DNA of 41,317 bases, from positions 1 to 41,317 of IMG/VR virus record IMGVR_UViG_3300033551_000012. One strand, given 5' to 3'. The translations under genes and the position numbers were made by a program. The notes beneath the pieces are model-generated. The model did no database searches. It saw only the letters and a list, made by a program, of their open reading frames with translations, and was not told the origin of the DNA. This DNA comes from a virus. Positions 12,630 through 20,060 of this stretch are shown here, one piece after another (position 1 is the first letter of the stretch; each line of letters begins with the position of its first letter).

Positions 12630-13409
12630 ATGCAAGTCATCATCGACCTTTCCCAAAGCCCCAAACAGCTGGAAGACGATCTGAACCGGGTCGTTCGTCT
12701 GGCCTTGGGGAACACCTATTTTATCGACAGCGACGATCCGCAAGTAATCGCGCAACAAGGGAATGGCCTGCCAGCCAACGTGGGCGCCGAGGTCCAGCCA
12801 AATTTCAGCCCAAACGAACTGGCGAACCCGTTGGTGAACCTCCCCGGCGGCGCCGCGCCCAATGCCCTGCCGGGTGCCAATGCTGGGTCTACACCGGCAG
12901 GTGCCGCGCTGGACAGCGCCGGTAATCCGTGGGATGCCCGTATTCACAGTGGCGGCAAGTCCACCTTGCAGGACGGTACTTGGAAGCTGAAAAAGGGCGT
13001 AGACAAAGCGTTGGTGGACCAGATCACCGCGCAGAACAAGGCCCTGATCGCCTCCCCGCTGCCGGGCAACCAGCCACCTGTTACTGCTGCGCAGCCGTTG
13101 AACAATCTTCCACCCCTGAATGCGACCGGCCTGCCAGACCTGCCGCCACTGAACCCAGAACCAGTTCAACAGCTGCCAGCGGCTGACGTTGAGGTGACCG
13201 ACTATCCATCGTTCGCCCAGTGGATCGCCCAACAGTCGGCCAAGCCTGGTCTGGCCGATGCGGTGAAAGCCAACCTGGACCACGGCCTGAAGCACTACGG
13301 CTTCGTCGATGCCCAAGGCAACCCGCATCTTCCAGCCGTAGCGCATCGCCCTGACGCCATCGACGGTTTCTACCGCTGGCTGAAATTCCAACTGCTCGGG
13401 CAGAACTGA
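12630..13409 (+). CDS. PWDARIH-motif phage protein, recombination-associated
   Basis: The 259-residue product contains the motif GNPWDARIHSGGKSTLQDGT followed by WKLKKGVD at about residues 100-125. This motif marks a family of phage proteins found near RecT/SSB and RecB-like genes. The rest is Pro/Asn/Ala-rich and probably disordered, with a helical C-terminal domain (AQWIAQQSAKPGLADAVKAN). AAGGA precedes the ATG. It opens the rightward operon and its stop overlaps the nuclease start (TGATG), so a role in DNA pairing or repair is likely but unproven. Confidence 0.75.
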   Translation: MQVIIDLSQSPKQLEDDLNRVVRLALGNTYFIDSDDPQVIAQQGNGLPANVGAEVQPNFSPNELANPLVNLPGGAAPNALPGANAGSTPAGAALDSAGNPWDARIHSGGKSTLQDGTWKLKKGVDKALVDQITAQNKALIASPLPGNQPPVTAAQPLNNLPPLNATGLPDLPPLNPEPVQQLPAADVEVTDYPSFAQWIAQQSAKPGLADAVKANLDHGLKHYGFVDAQGNPHLPAVAHRPDAIDGFYRWLKFQLLGQN

Positions 13410-14545
13410 TGAATTACGCCATCCGACCTAGCTCGGCCTGGATTTGGGGCGCTGACAGCGGATGCCGTGGTTATCCGTTGATGGTTCAGCAGCGCCCAGA
13501 GATTTCCGGGACGGTAGACGACACCATCCGCAAGGAAGGTACTGCTGCCCACTGGGTTAGTCACGCCATCGGGCAAGGATATTCGGTTCCTGAAGGTTAT
13601 ATGACCCCTGAAGGCGTCGAAGTCGATGAAGAAATGTTGGATGGCGTGGCGCTGTATCTTGGGGTTCTGCGGTCGTGGGGCGGTACGGTGTACCAGGAAA
13701 CCCCACTTCCTGCTGGCTGGATTCATTCGCTTTGTGGTGGCACCCCGGATGCGTGGGGGTGGTTTCCAGATCAGGGCTTAGTAAGGGTTACGGACTTCAA
13801 ATACGGCTATCGGTTCGTGGATGAGTTCGAGTGCTTGCAGGGCGCAATCTACATTTCTGCGGTCTGCGAATACCTGGCCTCCAAAGGCTTGATGCAGTTG
13901 GACGGGCACACCGAACAGTTTTTGCGGTTCGAATTCACCATCGTTCAGCCTCGGTGCTACGGGGTCAAACCTGTGCGCACATGGACCGGTACCCTTGCTA
14001 GTCTGCGCGGCATCTGGAACAAGCTCAGGGCTGCTGCGGATGAGGTCGCAAGCCCAAATCCACCGCTTCGCACCGGCCCTCACTGCTGGGAGTGTTCCGC
14101 GAGGCTGAGTTGTCCGGCATTCACCAAAGCCTCAATGGCCTCAATCGAGTTCTCGGCCCAAGCTGTACCGCATGACCTGACCATTGAACAGATGAGCAAC
14201 ATGCTAAGGATGCTGCGCAAGGCTAAGGGCGATATTGATTCGCTGTGCGATGGTGTCGAGGCGCAGTTGATGCACGCGATAGACACGGGGCGAACGGTGC
14301 CCCATTGGGAGTTGTCCAGCCCAGGTGGACGGCGGCATTACAAGGAAGGCGTTGAAGATCAGGTGATTGCGCTTGGCGATTTGTACGGGGTCAACCTGCG
14401 CAAGCCTCCGCGCGCTGTCAGCATCAGCCAAGCTGAGAGCCTGATTGACCCGCAAGTGTTGGAACGGTTCTATGAAAAGCGCGCTTATAAGCGCAAGCTT
14501 GTTCCCTTCGATTCGAAGAAACTTCGTAAATTAGGAATGGAGTAA
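13409..14545 (+). CDS. DUF2800-type RecB/Cas4-like nuclease
   Basis: The 378-residue protein has PD-(D/E)xK nuclease features: EGTAAHWVSHAI near residue 45, CGGTPDAWGW near 110 (catalytic Asp), VRVTDFKYGYRFVDE near 125-140 (D-x-K), and a following conserved Gln. A Cys cluster, CWECSARLSCP near 220-232, with the Cys near residue 20, could hold an iron-sulphur cluster as in Cas4/AddB relatives. DUF2800 proteins sit beside DUF2815 ssDNA-binding proteins in phages, as here, and probably resect DNA ends for annealing-type recombination. Confidence 0.85.
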   Translation: MNYAIRPSSAWIWGADSGCRGYPLMVQQRPEISGTVDDTIRKEGTAAHWVSHAIGQGYSVPEGYMTPEGVEVDEEMLDGVALYLGVLRSWGGTVYQETPLPAGWIHSLCGGTPDAWGWFPDQGLVRVTDFKYGYRFVDEFECLQGAIYISAVCEYLASKGLMQLDGHTEQFLRFEFTIVQPRCYGVKPVRTWTGTLASLRGIWNKLRAAADEVASPNPPLRTGPHCWECSARLSCPAFTKASMASIEFSAQAVPHDLTIEQMSNMLRMLRKAKGDIDSLCDGVEAQLMHAIDTGRTVPHWELSSPGGRRHYKEGVEDQVIALGDLYGVNLRKPPRAVSISQAESLIDPQVLERFYEKRAYKRKLVPFDSKKLRKLGME

Positions 14546-14550
14546 ACAGA

Positions 14551-15603
14551 ATGGCTAACTTTACCAGCCCTATCGGGCGTATCGTCCAGGGTAACCCGTT
14601 GACTGAAAACATTCAGTACGACGACAAAAACCAACCCAAGATCAACAAGCAAGGGCAGGTCGTAAAGTCCTGGTATCTCAACGTTGCGTTCGACAAGGCG
14701 AACCCTGAAACCATCGCCATGATCGAGGCGATTTACCGCCAGGCCGCGACCGACTACCCCAACCTGTTCCCCTATGGCTACCAGCCCCAGGCGAACCCAG
14801 GCAACCCGGCTGCTGGCCAACCGCCGATCCATGCAGGTGGCTGCATCCGTCAAGACTTCGCCTACAAGATCAAGGACGGCGACGGCTTCGACGCCAACGG
14901 CAAGCCGCACAGCGCCAAGGAAGGTTGGAAGGGTTGCTACATCTTGCAAGTCAGCACCTACGCTGGGCAAATCCGAGTGGTCAACGGCCTCAACGGCAAT
15001 AGCCCTATCACTGAAGTTGGTAGCGGTCCCAACCACATCAAGACCGGCGACTTCGTGCGAGTCGGCCTGGACGTCAAATCGAATGGCTGGCAGAACGACC
15101 CGCAGTCCAAGCCAGGTCTGTACGTAAACCCAACCGTTGTTCAGCTGGTTGGTTATGGTGACCTCATCCAAGGCGGCCCAGACCCTGATCAGGTGTTTGC
15201 CCAGCAGACTGCGTACATTCCTGCTGGAATGAGCACAACGCCCACCGCAGCCACAATGCCGACGCCGATGCAAGCACCTGGTCAGTTGGGCTCCCTGCCT
15301 CCACAGCCTCAGCCGTTGCCGCAAATGCAGACGCCTCAGCCTCCACCGCAAGCGTTGCCGCAAATGCAGACGCCTCAGCCTCAGCCTCAGCCTCAGCCGT
15401 TGCCGCAAATGCAGACGCCTCCACCCCAAGCGTTGCCGGTGCTACCGAACACCCAATTGGTGCAGAACGTCATCGCTCAACAGCCGCAGTATGTCGTCAC
15501 GCCGGCGGCTCAGGCTGGCGGCTACACCTTAGAATCGCTGCGCGCCATGGGGCATAGCGATGAGGTTCTGTTGCAGAACGGCTTCATTCAACTGGTGGGC
15601 TGA
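14551..15603 (+). CDS. DUF2815-type single-stranded DNA-binding protein
   Basis: The 350-residue product has an N-terminal OB-fold-like domain of the phage DUF2815/gp2.5 type, beginning MANFTSPIGRIVQGNPLTEN and including KEGWKGCYILQVS and TGDFVRVGLDV. A long Pro/Gln/Met-rich linker at about residues 225-300 is built of repeated LPQMQTP units. A short conserved tail (ESLRAMGHSDEVLLQNGF) follows and may contact replication partners. It should coat single-stranded DNA during replication and annealing. GGAG lies 8 bases before the ATG. Confidence 0.85.
   Translation: MANFTSPIGRIVQGNPLTENIQYDDKNQPKINKQGQVVKSWYLNVAFDKANPETIAMIEAIYRQAATDYPNLFPYGYQPQANPGNPAAGQPPIHAGGCIRQDFAYKIKDGDGFDANGKPHSAKEGWKGCYILQVSTYAGQIRVVNGLNGNSPITEVGSGPNHIKTGDFVRVGLDVKSNGWQNDPQSKPGLYVNPTVVQLVGYGDLIQGGPDPDQVFAQQTAYIPAGMSTTPTAATMPTPMQAPGQLGSLPPQPQPLPQMQTPQPPPQALPQMQTPQPQPQPQPLPQMQTPPPQALPVLPNTQLVQNVIAQQPQYVVTPAAQAGGYTLESLRAMGHSDEVLLQNGFIQLVG
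15315..15421 (+). repeat. Three direct repeats in the SSB linker
   Basis: A 23-nt unit beginning GTTGCCGCAAATGCAGACGC is repeated exactly at 15315-15337, 15354-15376 and 15399-15421, separated by CAGCCT- or CCACC-rich spacers. It encodes the LPQMQTP units of the flexible linker and is likely to change copy number by slippage or recombination. Confidence 0.9.
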
Positions 15604-15605
15604 TC

Positions 15606-15947
15606 ATGACCGTCAAATCTCTAGAACAGCGCATTATCGAGCGCGCACAAAACGAACTGCGCGAGCGCATCAGCTACATGGTGGCAGGTTTGCGGAATCA
15701 GCTTGAGGGAGACGAAGGGCGGATCGCCGTGAAACTCGAAGCATCTGACGGCCTATTTCCCATTGACGACCTGCTTGATGTGGTAGAGCGCGAATTGGTC
15801 CGTGCGACCCAGATACGCCACTGCGACAAGGCCTTGGACAGCGCCCTGGCATCGCTGGAGTCTGATCTGGCGTATCGTAACCAGTATGGGCAACCGCAGC
15901 AGCGCGGCGTACCCCAAGCCCCAGCAGCTGAACCGTGGAAGCAGTAA
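15606..15947 (+). CDS. Unknown protein of the replication operon, 113 aa
   Basis: The product is mostly helical (LEQRIIERAQNELRERISYM, then FPIDDLLDVVERELVRATQI) with a Gln/Pro-rich disordered end. It lies between the SSB gene and an intrinsic terminator, so it is probably co-transcribed with the recombination genes. I do not recognise it; a small accessory or SSB-interacting subunit is only a guess. Confidence 0.7.
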   Translation: MTVKSLEQRIIERAQNELRERISYMVAGLRNQLEGDEGRIAVKLEASDGLFPIDDLLDVVERELVRATQIRHCDKALDSALASLESDLAYRNQYGQPQQRGVPQAPAAEPWKQ

Positions 15948-15967
15948 ACGTTATGTTGTAACACTTT

Positions 15968-15994
15968 GGGCGTCTACGGGCGCCCTTTCTTTTG
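15968..15994 (+). terminator. Intrinsic terminator before the polymerase gene
   Basis: GGGCG and CGCCC form a short stem around TCTACGGG, followed by TTTCTTTT. It would end or attenuate the rightward transcript just upstream of the DNA polymerase gene. Confidence 0.7.
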
Positions 15995-16003
15995 AGGTGC
16001 CGC

Positions 16004-18046
16004 ATGGTCGATCTAGCGTTTGAAATGCACCGCTTGCAGCAGGTCATGCAGCAGCTGAATAGCACCCGCCCCGTGGCAAACACCCCGTTCGATATCTCGG
16101 GGTGGGCGGAATGTGACACGGAATGTTATCGGGACTACTGGTTGATTAAGTTCTACATGCCCGATGGCACGTACCGCGAGTGGGCTTCCTACCCTGGTAA
16201 GCCGCTCGATACGGAAGGCCTGCGGGCGTTCCTGAACTCTCTGCCGGGCATCATCACCTTCAATGGCATGGGCTATGACTGCCCCATGATCTGCGCCGCC
16301 CTGCGCGGCTATGACAACCAGACGCTAAAGAATTTCAATGATGCGATCATCCCAGGTAACGGCAAGCAGGGCGTCAAGTATTGGGACTTCTACCGCAATT
16401 ACGGGATTCCCGAACCCACCTGGAACCATATCGATATCATGGAAGTCGCTCCAGGCGTGAAGCTGAGCCTGAAGGCCTACGGCGGTCGAGCGCACGCACC
16501 GCAGCTGCAAGACCTCCCAATCGAGCCGCACATGAGCATCAGCCCGCTCGACCGGCTCAACCTCAGCAGCTACTGCGGGAACGACCTGCGCACCACCAGG
16601 CTGCTCAAAGAAAAGATCATGCCGCGCCTGAAGCTTCGCCACGACCTCGGGGAGAAATACGGCATCCAGGTAATGTCGAAGTCTGACGCGCAGATTGCCG
16701 AGGCGGTCTACAAGAAAAAACTCAGTCAGCCACCGCAGCGCATCCACATGCCGCACGGCCACCGTTTCCGGTACGTGGCTCCCGAGTGGATCACCTTCGT
16801 ATCACCAGAACTGAACGAAGTCTTGCGCATGGTGCAGTCGCTCGATTTCGTGGTGAATGACGCGAGTCAGTTACAGCTTGATGAAGACGAAAAGGCCTAT
16901 GACTCGGACGGTCGCGAAATCAAATCGGGCGTGCGGATGCCTGCCGAGATTCGGGGTAGAGATATCACCATCGGCAAGGGTGTTTACCGGCTCGGTATAG
17001 GCGGTCTGCACAGCAAGGAAAAATCGGTTAGCTATCGCGCTGTCAAAGGGCGATTCATGCTCAGCGATCACGACGTAAACAGCTATTACCCAACATTAAT
17101 GCTGTTGATGAACATGTACCCGCCAGGCACTGGTCCAGAGTTCATCGAGTTGCTACGCGGCCTGTACAACGAGCGCTTGCACGCCAAGCACATGGCCGAG
17201 GCATACGAAAAGGCTGGTGATGACGCCCAGGCTGCGCAATGGAAGACTGTAAGCGACGGGCTGAAGATCGTACTCAACGGCACCTACGGCAAGCTTGGTA
17301 GCCGATGGTCGTTCCTGTTTGCCCCTGAACTGATGATTCGCACCACCATGAGCGGCCAGCTTGCATTGCTCATGCTAATCGAAATGCTGGAACTCAGCGG
17401 CATTCGGGTTATCTCGGCAAACACAGACGGCATCGTGGTAATCACGCCGCACGCGATGGAGTGGGTACGTGACGCAGTTATCGACTGGTGGGAAAAGTCC
17501 ACCGGCCTTGAAACCGAATCGACTGAGTACACATCGATCCACAGCCGGGATGTGAACAATTACGTGGCGTTCAAGCCGGACGGAAAGCACAAGGCAAAGG
17601 GCGTGTTCGGGGAATCCGGTGTGTCACCAAAGGCCAGTCCGACCGGTAAGCACCCAGGCAAGGATATCTGCAACGAATCCGTTATCGCCTATCTGCGCGA
17701 CGGCACACCTATCGAAAAGACCATTCGCGAATGCCGCGATATCCGCAAGTTCCTGGTCATTCGGGCCGTGGCTGGTGGTGCCATCCAGCAGTGCGAGCGC
17801 TTCATGGAGCTAGCATCAGGTGCCAGCTTCTGCGAACCATGCGATAAATACCTCGGCAAGGTCGTTCGCTGGTACTACGGCGCTGGGGTTACCGATTGCC
17901 TGCGGTACAAGTCGAATGGGAACAAGGTTGGCTCCAGTGACGGTGCGGTGCCGCTCATGGAACTCGATGGATCGTTCCCGGAAAACGTAAATTATGAATT
18001 TTACATTTCCGAGGCGAAAAAGATGTTGCGCAACCTCGGATCATAA
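16004..18046 (+). CDS. Family-B DNA polymerase with 3'-5' exonuclease
   Basis: The 680-residue enzyme shows exonuclease motifs Exo I (ECDTECY, about residue 35), Exo II (FNGMGYDCPM, about 85) and Exo III (YCGNDLRTT, about 190). Polymerase motifs follow: A (SDHDVNSYYPTLM, about 355), B (KIVLNGTYGKLG, about 425) and C (SANTDGIVV, about 472). Motif C reads NTDG rather than the textbook DTDS, a variant seen in distant phage enzymes. It should be the replicative polymerase, working with the primase-helicase. I chose the ATG at 16004 (GAGG upstream) rather than the one at 15992. Two operator-like palindromes lie at its 3' end. Confidence 0.9.
   Translation: MVDLAFEMHRLQQVMQQLNSTRPVANTPFDISGWAECDTECYRDYWLIKFYMPDGTYREWASYPGKPLDTEGLRAFLNSLPGIITFNGMGYDCPMICAALRGYDNQTLKNFNDAIIPGNGKQGVKYWDFYRNYGIPEPTWNHIDIMEVAPGVKLSLKAYGGRAHAPQLQDLPIEPHMSISPLDRLNLSSYCGNDLRTTRLLKEKIMPRLKLRHDLGEKYGIQVMSKSDAQIAEAVYKKKLSQPPQRIHMPHGHRFRYVAPEWITFVSPELNEVLRMVQSLDFVVNDASQLQLDEDEKAYDSDGREIKSGVRMPAEIRGRDITIGKGVYRLGIGGLHSKEKSVSYRAVKGRFMLSDHDVNSYYPTLMLLMNMYPPGTGPEFIELLRGLYNERLHAKHMAEAYEKAGDDAQAAQWKTVSDGLKIVLNGTYGKLGSRWSFLFAPELMIRTTMSGQLALLMLIEMLELSGIRVISANTDGIVVITPHAMEWVRDAVIDWWEKSTGLETESTEYTSIHSRDVNNYVAFKPDGKHKAKGVFGESGVSPKASPTGKHPGKDICNESVIAYLRDGTPIEKTIRECRDIRKFLVIRAVAGGAIQQCERFMELASGASFCEPCDKYLGKVVRWYYGAGVTDCLRYKSNGNKVGSSDGAVPLMELDGSFPENVNYEFYISEAKKMLRNLGS
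17985..17997. promoter_or_regulatory. Operator-like palindrome inside the end of the polymerase gene
   Basis: ACGTAAATTATGA matches the operator core at all but its first base. It lies 56 bases upstream of the operator at 18040-18056. The pair could allow cooperative binding or DNA looping at the promoter of the csrA-containing operon. Confidence 0.5.
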
Positions 18047-18056
18047 ATTATGATTT
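18026..18056 (+). promoter_or_regulatory. Promoter/operator of the zinc-finger and csrA operon
   Basis: TTGCGC (18026-18031), a 17-base spacer and TATGAT (18049-18054) form a promoter whose -10 box lies within the palindrome ATCATAAATTATGAT. The architecture is identical to that at 7077-7107, with a weaker -35. Confidence 0.7.
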
Positions 18057-18097
18057 GCCCATACAGACGAACAACGCCCTGGAGGGCAAGACGATGA
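18040..18097 (+). repeat. Duplicated 58-nt promoter/leader module, copy 2
   Basis: This module matches 7036-7093 (minus strand) at 55 of 58 positions. It differs at positions 25, 30 and 41 of the module, the last being the first base of the hairpin loop. Confidence 0.9.
18076..18087 (+). promoter_or_regulatory. GGA-loop hairpin over the ribosome-binding site, copy 2
   Basis: GCCC-TGGA-GGGC can fold with GGA in the loop and with the Shine-Dalgarno sequence inside, 8 bases before the start codon at 18094. This is the expected layout of a CsrA/RsmA translational operator. The phage csrA homologue starts 460 bases downstream. Confidence 0.5.
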
Positions 18098-18435
18098 CCG
18101 ACAAACTCTACCCATGCAGCCGCTGCGCAGGGCAAGGCCGCATCAGCGCTTTCGGTCATGTACTGGCCGGCGTGTGCTTCCAGTGCAAAGGCAGCGGCAA
18201 GCAAAAGAGCAAGCCAGCACCCAAGGCAATCAAGTGGGCAGTGTTCGGGCACGACCGCAACACCGAAAAGCCTGGTCGCCTGTACAACGTAAAGGCGCCT
18301 ACCGAGGCAAAGGCAATCGCCAAGGCGCAAGATTTGTTCGGCAACGCCAGTACGGCGTTCAAGGACACTTGGACCATGAGCAAGGCATTCGCCCTGACCT
18401 GGGAAGAAATCGCAGCGGCAGAGCCAGCGGAATAA
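18094..18435 (+). CDS. DnaJ-type zinc-finger small protein
   Basis: The 113-residue product has two CxxCxGxG-type knuckles, CSRCAGQG at residues 8-15 and CFQCKGSG near 28-35, as in the zinc-binding region of DnaJ. A basic linker and a C-terminal domain follow (WAVFGHDRNTEKPGRLYNVK; ALTWEEIAAAEPAE). No J domain is present. The start is the ATG at 18094, 8 bases after GGAGG; the in-frame ATG at 18055 adjoins the -10 box and is rejected. It shares its promoter and leader with the gene at 6857-7039 and precedes csrA in the same operon. Confidence 0.75.
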   Translation: MTDKLYPCSRCAGQGRISAFGHVLAGVCFQCKGSGKQKSKPAPKAIKWAVFGHDRNTEKPGRLYNVKAPTEAKAIAKAQDLFGNASTAFKDTWTMSKAFALTWEEIAAAEPAE

Positions 18436-18440
18436 AAACC

Positions 18441-18470
18441 AAGCCCCTTAGCTGGGGCTTTGGCAGTACC
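18441..18470 (+). terminator. Terminator-like 3' module, copy 2 of the duplicated cassette
   Basis: AAGCCCC-TTAGCT-GGGGCTT forms a hairpin followed by TGGCAGTACC. It matches 6811-6838 (minus) at 27 of 28 positions. With a short T-run, read-through into csrA is likely. Confidence 0.7.
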
Positions 18471-18553
18471 GAAGCCAGCCACCCGGCATTTCCGGGCCAC
18501 CAACCGCGATAACCCTGAACTGCTTTTCGTATGTCAAAAGGAAGGTCTGGAAA

Positions 18554-18799
18554 ATGCTGATCCTAACCCGCAGGCGCAACGAATGTATTCTGCTCCAGTT
18601 TCCTACCGGTTCTGAAACCTTGGAGGTCATGAGCCGCAACAAGGTTCGTATCGGCAAGGATATCTTCCACATCGAACCGGGCAACCACATCGAGCGGGGC
18701 GGTCTGGATATCCTGTGCAAGTCCTGGCGCGGCGGTCAGATGAAGTTGGGCTTCACCGGGCCGGAAGAAATCAAGATCATTCGCACGGAGCTATTGTGA
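18554..18799 (+). CDS. csrA: CsrA/RsmA-like RNA-binding regulator
   Basis: The 81-residue product begins MLILTRRRNECILLQF, matching the conserved CsrA N-terminus including Leu4 and the Arg6-Arg7 pair. It ends with KLGFTGPEEIKIIRTEL, the counterpart of the CsrA segment ending in V-x-R-E-E-I, whose Arg contacts GGA. CsrA is normally about 61 residues; the extra 20 lie in the middle (HIEPGNHIERGGLDILCK). CsrA dimers block or stabilise mRNAs by binding GGA loops. The leader of this gene itself has AAGGAAGG and TGGAAAATG, fitting autoregulation. Likely targets include the two duplicated leaders and host Gac/Rsm outputs; targets are inferred. Confidence 0.82.
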   Translation: MLILTRRRNECILLQFPTGSETLEVMSRNKVRIGKDIFHIEPGNHIERGGLDILCKSWRGGQMKLGFTGPEEIKIIRTELL

Positions 18800-19104
18800 T
18801 GCAAAGAAATATCATGATGTGCAACCAGTGCAATGCCGACCTGAACAACACTGATATCGTCATCTTTAATGGTGCGACATGGTGCACCGACTGCGGCCCA
18901 AGTAGTATTGGATTAGTCGTGCCACCTGCCCGTGTGGACACAGTGAGGACTGGCCCGTACGCGCGACTGAATGTCCCACCACCTCCACCGACAATGCGAA
19001 ATCCATCAGTGACTACAGCTTCAGCTGTTGGCCCGCTCATTGCTTGGTCTTTCGTCATGCTTGTGGTGGGGTTCTGGATTGGCTTCGAAGTGTTCAGCGG
19101 TTGA
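18799..19104 (+). CDS. Zinc-ribbon protein with C-terminal membrane anchor
   Basis: The 101-residue product has an N-terminal CNQC...CTDC zinc ribbon (residues ~8-35), a Pro-rich disordered middle (VPPPPPTMRNP) and a single C-terminal transmembrane helix (IAWSFVMLVVGFWIGFEVF). It is therefore tail-anchored with the zinc ribbon in the cytoplasm. The ATG at 18799 overlaps the csrA stop (TGATG) and GGAG lies 9 bases upstream, so the two are translationally coupled. It converges with, and overlaps by 11 bases, the Rz gene of the late operon. The function is unknown. Confidence 0.75.
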   Translation: MQRNIMMCNQCNADLNNTDIVIFNGATWCTDCGPSSIGLVVPPARVDTVRTGPYARLNVPPPPPTMRNPSVTTASAVGPLIAWSFVMLVVGFWIGFEVFSG

Positions 19105-19588
19105 ACGTCTTCCGTAGCGAATCCCAGGCCTGTTCGCAGGTCAGCCCCCTGAGTCGCGCAGTCTCATAGGCTGCGCTGACCTCTCCCAATCGCTTCGAAT
19201 CGCGCTGGTACAAGTCGGATAGCACCATGCTGGCCTGTCGAGTTGCTTGGCAGCTTCCGGAAGTGGTGGTATCAGCGCGCTCTGCGTTGTCGCGCATGGT
19301 GGCAAGTCTTTCATGCAGCCGCCCAAGCTCAGCGTTAGCACCGTCAAGATCAGCCCGAGCCTGTGCAAGCTGTGCCGCGCTCTGTTCCTGAATCGCTTCG
19401 AATTGAGTGGATATCGCATGTTCCTTCGCTCGCTCAGTAGTCTGATGGTTGAAAGCCTCGGTGGCTCGCTGCGCCTCCCAGCGCTGATCGCTTGTTGCCT
19501 GCCCGTGACTATAGCCCCAGACCCATGCACCGATCAGCGAGAGCACCACGGCCAGCGCGCCCCATCCGTAGTTAAAGGGACTGTTCAT
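19094..19588 (-). CDS. Rz: Inner-membrane spanin, Rz-like
   Basis: The 164-residue product starts with a signal-anchor helix (WGALAVVLSLIGAWVWGYSH, residues ~8-28). A long helical periplasmic region follows, rich in Ala/Gln/Glu (QSAAQLAQARADLDGANAEL). This is the i-spanin layout. Rz spans the periplasm with Rz1 and fuses inner and outer membranes in the last step of lysis. The ATG at 19588 was chosen because the anchor follows directly; the gene overlaps the endolysin end by 17 bases. Rz1 is nested within it. Confidence 0.85.
   Translation of the reverse strand: MNSPFNYGWGALAVVLSLIGAWVWGYSHGQATSDQRWEAQRATEAFNHQTTERAKEHAISTQFEAIQEQSAAQLAQARADLDGANAELGRLHERLATMRDNAERADTTTSGSCQATRQASMVLSDLYQRDSKRLGEVSAAYETARLRGLTCEQAWDSLRKTFNR
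19141..19419 (-). CDS. Rz1: Outer-membrane lipoprotein spanin Rz1, nested in Rz
   Basis: In a different frame inside Rz, this 92-residue product has a basic start (MRYPLNSKRFRNRARHSLHR), a hydrophobic core (LGLILTVLTLSL) and the lipobox SLGGC. A Pro-containing mature part follows (CATTQSALIPPLPEAAKQL). Cleavage before the Cys and lipidation would anchor it in the outer membrane, where it pairs with Rz. Complete nesting in Rz is the lambda arrangement. AAGGA precedes the ATG at 19419 at a short distance, so an alternative start is possible. Confidence 0.8.
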   Translation of the reverse strand: MRYPLNSKRFRNRARHSLHRLGLILTVLTLSLGGCMKDLPPCATTQSALIPPLPEAAKQLDRPAWCYPTCTSAIRSDWERSAQPMRLRDSGG

Positions 19589-20060
19589 TGGCGAATGCCC
19601 ACGACTTCGGCCAGTCTTCAGGATGCGGCTTGCCAGGCCTCCAAGTACGCAGGTAGAAATCCCACGCATCGGCTTGTGTCACCGGTAGGCTGTGCGGATC
19701 GGTGTACATCAGCAGGCGTGCGAACGCTGCGGCCAGAACGTCGTCCTGACTGAGCGCCATCCACACATCGTCACGCTGCCATGGGACGCCGCGCACGTTG
19801 CATACCTGCATCGCCTTGGAAGTGACCAGACCACCGAAGTTCATCAGGCCTTTGACCGCCCCGCCCTTTTCAAACTGCCAATAGCCGCAGGCTGGACCAC
19901 GCTCTACCAGTCGCCCGTCCACCTCGATCACCTGGCGACGGTTTCGATATTTGGTTTCCTGGTAGCCTATGGCTGCATGCAGTACGCGTGCTGGTTGCGT
20001 GTCCCATTTGCTGGGGAGCAGCGCGAACGCTTCGTTGATCGCACCACGGGGGAAGGTCAT
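19572..20060 (-). CDS. Endolysin (lysozyme/transglycosylase-like)
   Basis: The 162-residue protein has AAIGYQETKYRNRRQ, where the Glu is a good catalytic candidate, followed by GPACGYWQFEKGGAVKGLM, the Gly-x-W-Q-F-E stretch typical of SLT/lysozyme-fold phage enzymes. The C-terminus is Trp-rich (DFYLRTWRPGKP). It has no signal peptide, so it should need a holin for release. It sits between the holin-like genes and Rz/Rz1. The ATG at 20060 has GGAG 9 bases upstream and overlaps the previous stop as ATGA, so it is preferred to the upstream GTG. Confidence 0.85.
   Translation of the reverse strand: MTFPRGAINEAFALLPSKWDTQPARVLHAAIGYQETKYRNRRQVIEVDGRLVERGPACGYWQFEKGGAVKGLMNFGGLVTSKAMQVCNVRGVPWQRDDVWMALSQDDVLAAAFARLLMYTDPHSLPVTQADAWDFYLRTWRPGKPHPEDWPKSWAFANEQSL

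Noticed and set aside
18055-18093. N-terminal extension MPIQTNNALEGKT of the zinc-finger gene (and the matching one at 7078)
   Set aside because: The extension overlaps or adjoins the -10 box and covers the conserved untranslated leader. The ATG after GGAGG is the better start in both copies.
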